The translations under genes were made by a program, and so were the position numbers. Below the pieces are notes generated by a model. The model was not told where the DNA came from. It saw only the letters and a list, made by a program, of their open reading frames with translations, and made no database searches. A stretch of DNA of 35,519 nucleotides from Mycobacterium sp. (GTDB lineage Bacteria; Actinomycetota; Actinomycetes; Mycobacteriales; Mycobacteriaceae): assembly GCA_019236925.1 (NCBI GenBank), contig JAFAID010000290.1, forward strand, positions 1-35,519. The letters run 5' to 3'. This document shows positions 30,199 through 35,519 of the stretch, in pieces; positions within the stretch are counted from its first letter, which is position 1; every line of letters starts with the position of its first letter.

Positions 30199-32244
30199 CT
30201 ACAAGCCGGTCGGATAGGTCTCCGGCGTCTCGCCAGCGATCCACTGGCTGGTCAGTTCGAGCGGTTCGAGCGCGCGGGTGTGGTCGATGTGAATGATCGC
30301 GTCGAACTGATCGGCGGGCCGGGTGTGGAAATAATGGCTCTGCCGCTCAGTCGCCGGTTGATAAATCACACCGATAGCGCGCCCGAGTCGAACCGCGTCC
30401 AACGGCACGGCGGCGCCGGGGCCGATCACGGGCGACACCAGAAAGGCGCTTCCACCGGCCTCGTGGAACAGTTCTTCCACGCTTCCGTTGAGCGCTGGCC
30501 GCACGGCCTTGCGCTCGGCAATGCCTCCCCATTCGCTAGCCGCAGTCACGGTGCCGGCATACGTGGTGAACCCGATGAGACGCGACTCCTCACGGTATCG
30601 TTCGCGGACAAGCTGCCCAAGCGTGAGCTGCCCGTCGGCGGACATTTCGGTTGCCCGGCAGTCACCTACGTGAGAGTTGTGCGCCCACACAACGATTCGC
30701 GCAGGTTCGGTCTGCTGGTGGCGGTCCAAATGCGCCAGCAGCGACTGCAGGCTTTCGGCCATGTGCGCGTCACGAAGGTTCCACGATGTGACCCGTCCAC
30801 TGAACATCGCACGGTAGTAAACCTCCGCGTTGCGGACGGTTCGTGCGTTCTGCTGCGCGTAGAAGGCCTCATCCTCGGCAAGTAACCCGTCGCGGCGGGC
30901 GTAAACCAATGCGTTGCGCTGGAACTCGACCAGCTGCTCGATCGCTTGTCGCTCACACGATGGTCCGGCGCCGAACGCAGCGGCAAACCCGTAAGCCTGG
31001 CCGTCGTCGGCCGAGGCGTGGTCGAAGCACGCGTAACGCAGGCGGGCCCGGGCTGCCGCTGTGGGGTCGACCCTGTCGAGATAGGCGATCACCTCATTCA
31101 TCGACCGGTGCAGGCTGTAAAGGTCCAAGCCGTAAAAGCCAGATTCCCGACCACCCGCTGACCGGCAGCGCTGGTTGTGCTCGCGCAGCCACTCGGCGAA
31201 GTCGCGGACCACGACGTTGCGCCACATCCAGGCGGGGAACCGCTCAAACCCGCTCAGCGCATCGTCGGCGCTCTTGTCCTCGCCAAGCCCGCGGACGTAC
31301 CGGTTCACCCGGTAGGCGTCGGGCCAGTCGGCTTCTGCGGCCACAGCGCAGAAGCCCTTCTGCTCGATCAGCCATTTCGTGATGGCGGCGCGGGCCTCGT
31401 AGAACTCATGCGTGCCGTGTGAACTTTCACCGATTAATACGATCCGCGCTTCGCCGATTACCTTTTCCAAGGTGTCCGGAGACGGCACTCCTGCGGGTGC
31501 CTCAACGGCAACGCGCCTTATCACCTCGGCCGCGGTGGCTTGGGGCTGCGCGAGGGGTACCGTGGCCCCTGGGGTGGGCGTGGCGAGCAGTTCACTAACT
31601 TCTTCATCACTGACCTGGCCGAAGTCCCAAAACGACTCCCCCACAGCAAAAAAGGGTGTCGGCATGGTGGCGCAGACGACGTCATCGACGAGGCCGGCGA
31701 ATTCCCGGCAAGTCGATTCCGGGGCCGCCGGCACTGCGATCACGATCTGCGACGGCTCGGCTTCGCGTAATGCTTGCACGGCGGCGAACATGCTTGCCCC
31801 CGTGGCCAGTCCGTCATCGACAAGGATCACCGTCTTTCCGGTCACATCAGCAGGAGGCCGTCCGCCGCGATAGGCGGCCTCGCGCCGGATCAGCTCGCGC
31901 CCTTCGCGATCGGCGATATCGCGCAGCTGCTGCGGCGTAATCCGCAGCCCCCGCACCACATCGTCGTTGATCACGACACGGCCGCCGCTAGCGAGGGCGC
32001 CCATCGCGAATTCTTCGTGTCCGGGCGCACCGAGTTTGCGTACCACGAAGGCGTCCAGCGGTGCCCGCAGCGCGGCCGCGACCTCCCAGGCGACGGGTAT
32101 TCCTCCGCGCGCCAATCCGAGCACCACGACGTCCGCGCGGTTGCGGTAAGCGTCCAAGAGGCCGGCCAAAACCCGGCCCGCCTCCCGGCGGTCCCGAAAC
32201 ACCCGTCGCGGTGCTCCCCTCCTGAGATCGGCCGATCGAGTCAT
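30199..32244 (-). CDS. Phosphoribosyltransferase - erythromycin-esterase-like fusion (Rv2030c-like)
   Basis: A 681-residue two-domain protein starting [23 protein letters not shown]. Residues ~15-215 form a type I phosphoribosyltransferase with the PRPP loop [14 protein letters not shown]; residues ~240-680 form an erythromycin-esterase-like domain with [50 protein letters not shown] and the catalytic-type [13 protein letters not shown]. The length is the same as recalled for Rv2030c of the M. tuberculosis hspX operon. Its substrate is unknown; a role in drug resistance should not be assumed from the domain name. Transcription probably comes from the hspX promoter through the hairpin at 32356-32385. 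Confidence 0.92.
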   Translation of the reverse strand: MTRSADLRRGAPRRVFRDRREAGRVLAGLLDAYRNRADVVVLGLARGGIPVAWEVAAALRAPLDAFVVRKLGAPGHEEFAMGALASGGRVVINDDVVRGLRITPQQLRDIADREGRELIRREAAYRGGRPPADVTGKTVILVDDGLATGASMFAAVQALREAEPSQIVIAVPAAPESTCREFAGLVDDVVCATMPTPFFAVGESFWDFGQVSDEEVSELLATPTPGATVPLAQPQATAAEVIRRVAVEAPAGVPSPDTLEKVIGEARIVLIGESSHGTHEFYEARAAITKWLIEQKGFCAVAAEADWPDAYRVNRYVRGLGEDKSADDALSGFERFPAWMWRNVVVRDFAEWLREHNQRCRSAGGRESGFYGLDLYSLHRSMNEVIAYLDRVDPTAAARARLRYACFDHASADDGQAYGFAAAFGAGPSCERQAIEQLVEFQRNALVYARRDGLLAEDEAFYAQQNARTVRNAEVYYRAMFSGRVTSWNLRDAHMAESLQSLLAHLDRHQQTEPARIVVWAHNSHVGDCRATEMSADGQLTLGQLVRERYREESRLIGFTTYAGTVTAASEWGGIAERKAVRPALNGSVEELFHEAGGSAFLVSPVIGPGAAVPLDAVRLGRAIGVIYQPATERQSHYFHTRPADQFDAIIHIDHTRALEPLELTSQWIAGETPETYPTGL

Positions 32245-32355
32245 GGCGTAGCCATCTTTGGCTGCTTAACCGAATTCCGCATCTGACGTCCCATGGCTTT
32301 TCCTTTTTCGTTAACCGTTTTCGTCAACCGTGCAAGGAGGGTGCTCACGCGTCAC

Positions 32356-32385
32356 GCGGTCCCGGAGCAAGCGCTCCGGGACCGC
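32356..32385 (-). terminator. Perfect 13-bp hairpin between hspX and the PRTase-esterase gene
   Basis: The arms GCGGTCCCGGAGC and GCTCCGGGACCGC pair without mismatch around the four-base loop AAGC. It lies 10 bp after the hspX stop and 110 bp before the next start in the same direction. No U-tract is present. It may act as a partial terminator or as an RNA 3'-end stabiliser so that hspX is expressed far above its downstream genes. Confidence 0.7.
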
Positions 32386-32394
32386 TCAGTCATG

Positions 32395-32820
32395 TCAGTT
32401 GGACTGGATCTGGACGCGCTTTTCGGTGGGCTTCACTTCGGCAACCGGCACCGACACCGTGAGAATGCCCTTGTCGTAGGTGGCTTTGATGTCATCTTCG
32501 TTGGCGCCCGCCGGCAGCGACACCGAGCGTTCGAACGAACCGTAGGAAAATTCGGACCTTCCGTTGAGTTCCTTCTTTTCGCTACGCTCCGCCTTAATGG
32601 TCAGGATCCCATCGCGAACCGTGATGTCGACGTCCTTGGCCGGGTCGATACCGGGAAGCTCGGCGCGCACCTCATAACTGCCGTCTTTGGTCTCGTCCTC
32701 CAGCCGCATCATCCTGGTCTCGAAGACCGGCTGGAATCCGGCCAGTGACGGGAAACCGGCGAACAGCTCGGACAACTCCGGAAAGAGCGAACGCGTCCGA
32801 CGCCGAACGGGAAGAGTCAT
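32395..32820 (-). CDS. hspX: Alpha-crystallin-type small heat-shock protein HspX/Acr
   Basis: Start ATG 32820 (MTLPVRRRTRSLFPELSELFAGF) follows AGGAGG by a few bases on the minus strand. The 141-residue protein has MRLEDETKDGSYEVRAELPGIDPAKDVDITVRDGILTIKAER and the Hsp20 C-terminal signature GSFERSVSLPAGANEDDIKATYDKGILTVSVPV. It matches M. tuberculosis HspX along its length. It is an ATP-independent chaperone and the most strongly induced DosR target. The operator pairs upstream are the best in the window, consistent with that. Confidence 0.97.
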   Translation of the reverse strand: MTLPVRRRTRSLFPELSELFAGFPSLAGFQPVFETRMMRLEDETKDGSYEVRAELPGIDPAKDVDITVRDGILTIKAERSEKKELNGRSEFSYGSFERSVSLPAGANEDDIKATYDKGILTVSVPVAEVKPTEKRVQIQSN

Positions 32821-32896
32821 GATGCCTCCTATGGTGGTTCTTCGGTTCTTCGTGAAGCGATATCTTGATCCGACCACGTGACCGATTTCCGCGGTA

Positions 32897-32983
32897 GGGA
32901 CTGAAGTCCCGCATTGCAGGGCCGTTCGTCGCGGCGAGCGACCCAATGGGCCGTATGCCCTCCGTCGTCGGGACCAATGCCTC
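32897..32983. promoter_or_regulatory. Two tandem DosR-type operator pairs between hspX and a divergent USP
   Basis: Pair one: GGGACTGAAGTCCC at 32897-32910 (a perfect palindromic core) and GGGCCGTTCGTCGC at 32919-32932. Pair two: GGGCCGTATGCCCT at 32948-32961 and GGGACCAATGCCTC at 32970-32983. Within each pair the starts are exactly 22 bp apart. A further overlapping match CGACCCAATGGGCC lies at 32939-32952. Pair one is 76-112 bp from hspX and pair two 114-150 bp from the USP at 33098. Confidence 0.85.
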
Positions 32984-33097
32984 CTGACCGGTGACAATTC
33001 GGCTTCTACCGTCATCGACGAAGCGCCGATGCATTACCCGCGTCGCCGGCCATTGCGTTGGCCGCAACGGTTCAAGTCGAGATAGGAGGGTGACGGA

Positions 33098-34003
33098 ATG
33101 TCCGGTCCCACGCCACGTTGGGGAATCTTGGTCGGTGTCGACGGGTCGGCGTGTTCGGCGGCGGCTGTGCGGTGGGCTGCATGCGAGGCGACGATGCGTA
33201 ACATCCCGCTCACGCTCGTCCATGTGATCGCCGGACCGGTAGTGACCGGCTTACCAATCCTGGCAATACCCGCGACCCCAATCCAGGCTGAGTTCTTCGA
33301 ACAGCGGGAAGAAGGCGCCCGGCAGATGCTCAGCGATGCAATCAGGGTCGCCGAAGACAGCGCCGCGGGCAACAGTAGTACCAAGGTCAACGCTGAAGTG
33401 TTTTTCTCGGCACCCGCGGCAACGCTCGTCGAGCAATCCAAGGACGCTGAGATGGTCGTGGTCGGGTCCCGCGGTCAGAGCACCTGGCACCGCGCCTTGC
33501 TCGGTTGGGTCAGCACCGCGTTGGTCCACCACGCGCACTGCCCTGTCGCGGTGATCCATGACGAACTCTCTTCACAGCGCCACCGCCCGGGTTCATCGGT
33601 GCTTCTTGGCATTGACGGTTCGCCAGCCTCGGAGTTGGCCACTGCAATCGCATTCGATGAGGCGTCCCGGCGCGGCGCCGAATTGGTTGCCCTACATGCC
33701 TGCAATGACGGCGATATCAGACACATTCCGACGATGGAATGGTCGGCATGGCAATCCGCCGCAGAGAAGACACTTGCGGAGCGCCTGGCCGGCTGGCAGG
33801 AGCGCTACCCCGACGTCAGCATTCGACGTCTGATCGAGTGGGAGCAGCCGGCCCGCCACCTTATCGACAGAGCTCAATCCGCTCAACTCGTCGTGGTCGG
33901 TAGCCACGGTCGCGGCGGATTCGCCGGAATGCTGCTGGGATCAGTCAGTACGGCCGTGGTGCACGCCGCCGATGTACCTGTGATCGTCGCGCGTCGGCGT
34001 TGA
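33098..34003 (+). CDS. Tandem universal stress protein with an altered first ATP loop
   Basis: A 301-residue protein from ATG 33098 after AGGAGGGTGA. The second domain has an intact loop GSHGRGGFAGMLLGSVS, but the first reads GSRGQSTWHRALLGWVS: the Ser/Thr after the last glycine is Trp, which should disturb phosphate binding. The class segment AERLAGWQERYPDV is present. It is divergent from hspX, sharing a multi-site operator region, and converges with the USP of the fdxA operon. Confidence 0.92.
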   Translation: MSGPTPRWGILVGVDGSACSAAAVRWAACEATMRNIPLTLVHVIAGPVVTGLPILAIPATPIQAEFFEQREEGARQMLSDAIRVAEDSAAGNSSTKVNAEVFFSAPAATLVEQSKDAEMVVVGSRGQSTWHRALLGWVSTALVHHAHCPVAVIHDELSSQRHRPGSSVLLGIDGSPASELATAIAFDEASRRGAELVALHACNDGDIRHIPTMEWSAWQSAAEKTLAERLAGWQERYPDVSIRRLIEWEQPARHLIDRAQSAQLVVVGSHGRGGFAGMLLGSVSTAVVHAADVPVIVARRR

Positions 34004-34103
34004 TCCATCAGGGTTCGCAGCCCGTTCCGAAATCCGATAACAACGCTCGGTTCAAGCCAGCGACGAACGCCCCAGGCTTCTGCATCATCGGCGGACCGCT
34101 GCT

Positions 34104-34982
34104 TCACCCGGTTCGGTGAATGATCAAGGGACTCTTCACCGAATGCGCAAGAGCCGAGCTAACTGAGCCCAAAAGCATGCCGGGGAATCCGCCACGGCCG
34201 TGGCTGCCGACCACCACGAGTTGAGCGCGTTGGGATTCCTCAATGAGCCAGTGGGCAGGCTTGTCGCAGACCAGCCGTCGCTGCACCTGCACGCCGGGAT
34301 ATTGTTCCTGCCAACCCGCCAAGCGTTCGGCCAGGAGTTCCGCGCCTTGGCTTTCGTAATCCCGCCAGTCCATGCCGAGTATCGGAAAGACCCCGACATC
34401 GCTCCACGCGTGCAGAGCGACAAGTTGCACCCCCCGACGCGACGCTTCGTCGAAGGCCAACTCGGTCGCCCCTTCTGAAGCCGGCGACCTGTCGACACCC
34501 ACCAAGACCGGAGCCTGGTCGTCGGCCGCGCCGTCATCGTCATGGATGACTGCGACGGGACAATGCGCATGTTGCACCAGAGCGCTGCTGACGGAGCCCA
34601 ACAAGAATCGGCCCAGCGCTCCCATCCCGCGGCTACCCACAACGATCATTTGGGCCCGCGAGGAAGCGCCGATGAGCATGGACGCGACGGTCGAATAGAC
34701 CACCTCGGTGCGTACGTCGGGCGACGCGGATTCACCCACCGTGGGCAAGGCGGTCTTGCCTGCTTGTTCGATGACGTCGCGAGCGTTCTCCTCCCACGCC
34801 TCCGCGATCTCAGCTTGCCTGGAAGGCGTGGGCCAGTCGGGGACCGGGGCGACGACGTGCATCAGGGTAAGCGGCGCATGGCGTATTACCGCTTCACGAG
34901 CGGCGAAGCGAATAGCACCATCCGACTCCACCGACCCGTCTACGCCGACCAGTAATCCGTATTTCGTTTCTAGCGCCGGCAT
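34104..34982 (-). CDS. Tandem universal stress protein, Rv2005c-like, in the fdxA operon
   Basis: Start ATG 34982 (MPALETKYGLLVGVDGSVESDGA) follows GAGGAG on the minus strand; a much longer open frame upstream overlaps fdxA and is spurious. The 292-residue protein has two intact loops, GSRGMGALGRFLLGSVS and GSHGRGGFPGMLLGSVS, and ends SPLIIHRTG. It lies 62 bp after fdxA. In M. tuberculosis fdxA (Rv2007c) is near the USP Rv2005c with otsB1 between; otsB1 is absent here. The 100-bp gap to the convergent USP (34004-34103) shows no recognisable element apart from a 6-bp TTCACC/GGTGAA palindrome at the stop codon. Confidence 0.92.
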   Translation of the reverse strand: MPALETKYGLLVGVDGSVESDGAIRFAAREAVIRHAPLTLMHVVAPVPDWPTPSRQAEIAEAWEENARDVIEQAGKTALPTVGESASPDVRTEVVYSTVASMLIGASSRAQMIVVGSRGMGALGRFLLGSVSSALVQHAHCPVAVIHDDDGAADDQAPVLVGVDRSPASEGATELAFDEASRRGVQLVALHAWSDVGVFPILGMDWRDYESQGAELLAERLAGWQEQYPGVQVQRRLVCDKPAHWLIEESQRAQLVVVGSHGRGGFPGMLLGSVSSALAHSVKSPLIIHRTG

Positions 34983-35044
34983 TTCGTACTCCTCGAACCG
35001 TGGCCGCGGTCGGGTGCGCTGCTTTTCCCTCGAAGCCGAATCCG

Positions 35045-35389
35045 TCACGGTCTCTTCGGAGGCAGCGCAGCTACCAGCGGTGTATCTACGCCCACCGCGC
35101 CGAGATCGGCGGCGCCGCCGGGCGAGCCAAGGGGCCCGTTTCGTCCTGGCAAGGTCTCGCGGAAGAACGCGGCGTTGTCGGCAAGGTGCTGCTCCTGGTC
35201 TTCCGGCAAATCCGTTTCGTAGTAGATCGCCTCCATGCGGCAAATGGACTTGCAAGCACCGCAATCCACGCACTCGTCCGGATTGATGTAAAGGGAGCGA
35301 GCTCCCTCGTAGATGCAGTCGACGGGACAGTCCTGGACACAGGACTTGTCCATTACGTCAACACATGCTCTCCCGATCACATAAGTCAT
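35045..35389 (-). CDS. fdxA: Seven-iron ferredoxin FdxA
   Basis: Start ATG 35389 (MTYVIGRACVDVMDKSCVQD); the longer upstream frame has no support and would cover the operator. The 114-residue length equals that recalled for Rv2007c. Cysteines 9, 17, 21 and 25 and 40, 43, 46 and 50 give the C-x7-C-x3-CP and CxxCxxCxxxC pattern of a [3Fe-4S]/[4Fe-4S] ferredoxin. It is a DosR-induced electron carrier, possibly serving anaerobic redox enzymes; the partner is unknown. The following USP is probably cotranscribed. Confidence 0.95.
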   Translation of the reverse strand: MTYVIGRACVDVMDKSCVQDCPVDCIYEGARSLYINPDECVDCGACKSICRMEAIYYETDLPEDQEQHLADNAAFFRETLPGRNGPLGSPGGAADLGAVGVDTPLVAALPPKRP

Positions 35390-35425
35390 GGTCAAAGCGT
35401 ACAAACTGCGGCGTGCTGGAGGCTG

Positions 35426-35461
35426 GGGCAAAAAGCCCAGTTTCTCAGGGACCAACGGCCC
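35426..35461 (-). promoter_or_regulatory. Tandem DosR-type operator upstream of fdxA
   Basis: GGGACCAACGGCCC at 35448-35461 is a strong match and GGGCAAAAAGCCCA at 35426-35439 is a palindromic partner exactly 22 bp away. The proximal site ends 37 bp before the fdxA start codon, overlapping the expected -35 region. Confidence 0.75.
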
Positions 35462-35519
35462 TGGCGGCCTGCCGAGAAATCCCTAGCGTCGAGATATGAG
35501 GCGTGAGGTGCCGGAGCCT

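Noticed and set aside
29419..30885. Long plus-strand open frame (488 codons) opposite pfkB and the PRTase-esterase gene
   Set aside because: It is the antisense shadow of two well-recognised genes on the minus strand; its translation has no recognisable motifs and it crosses their junction.
30199..32244. Calling the Rv2030c-like gene a macrolide-resistance gene
   Set aside because: The erythromycin-esterase fold name is historical; fusion to a phosphoribosyltransferase and location in the hspX operon point elsewhere, and no substrate can be inferred.
32821..33015. 65-residue N-terminal extension on HspX
   Set aside because: The extension is Arg-rich, spans the operators, and AGGAGG directly precedes ATG 32820.
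34983..35273. N-terminal extension of about 97 residues on the fdxA-operon USP
   Set aside because: It is Arg-rich, overlaps fdxA in another frame, and a clear GAGGAG plus ATG at 34982 begins the Usp domain.
35390..35455. Longer FdxA starting at 35455
   Set aside because: It would put the DosR-type operator inside the coding region, and the length from ATG 35389 equals the family length of 114.

Overview
The window is high-GC mycobacterial DNA, most likely from a slow-growing Mycobacterium of the M. kansasii / M. gordonae / M. tuberculosis-relative type. This is inferred from gene content: a DosR/DevR dormancy regulon, an HspX (alpha-crystallin) operon, Acg-type nitroreductases, FdxA, fadD36 and a 53-bp MIRU-type repeat. 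No sequence search was possible; all homology statements rest on motifs and on recalled M. tuberculosis proteins.

Layout. 1-720: 5' part of a leftward acyl-CoA synthetase (FadD36-like). 987-4615: rightward operon acg-like nitroreductase / SpoIIAA-like protein / PSD-family decarboxylase / GNAT. 4748-9183: rightward argC-argJ-argB-argD, a complete glutamate-to-ornithine cycle with no argF, argR, argG or argH. 9199-10035: leftward universal stress protein (USP), divergent from 10199-11712 (Rv1733c-like membrane protein, USP). 11737-11892: relic of a DosS/DosT-type kinase C-terminus. 12031-14975: USP, site-2 protease with CBS domains (Rv2625c-like), USP. 15203-15646: small leftward membrane protein. 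15829-16082: USP relic. 16205-17858: second acg paralogue, a second USP relic and a Pat-like GNAT. 17844-18836: leftward Rv3131-like nitroreductase. 19074-19966: frameshifted USP. 19985-23309: leftward USP(Rv3134c-like)-dosR-dosS. 23548-28578: short Rv1733c-like gene coupled to a five-gene group 3b-type [NiFe] hydrogenase operon. 29194-32820: leftward hspX - PRTase/erythromycin-esterase fusion - pfkB. 33098-34003: USP. 34104-35389: leftward fdxA-USP.

Regulation. Nearly every transcription unit has upstream a 14-bp interrupted palindrome close to GGGAC-N4-GTCCC (commonly GGAC-CAAT-GGCCC), which fits the DosR operator. The sites come in pairs whose starts lie 22 bp apart. Such a pair (23 bp apart) also lies 70-106 bp upstream of argC, suggesting that a second, ornithine-only arginine module has been placed under hypoxia control. 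DosR itself keeps its phospho-acceptor Asp and the Lys/Lys/Asn DNA-contact residues.

How the genes could work together (inference): hypoxia or NO is sensed by the haem-GAF kinase. DosR then switches on chaperone (HspX), USPs, nitroreductase-like flavin proteins, ferredoxin, an NADP-linked hydrogenase that can dispose of or recover reductant, a membrane protease, and a metabolic arm that makes ornithine and carries a decarboxylase and acetyltransferases. The many paralogues (seven intact USPs, one frameshifted, two relics; three Acg-family genes; two Rv1733c-like genes; one kinase relic) show that the island has grown and decayed by duplication.
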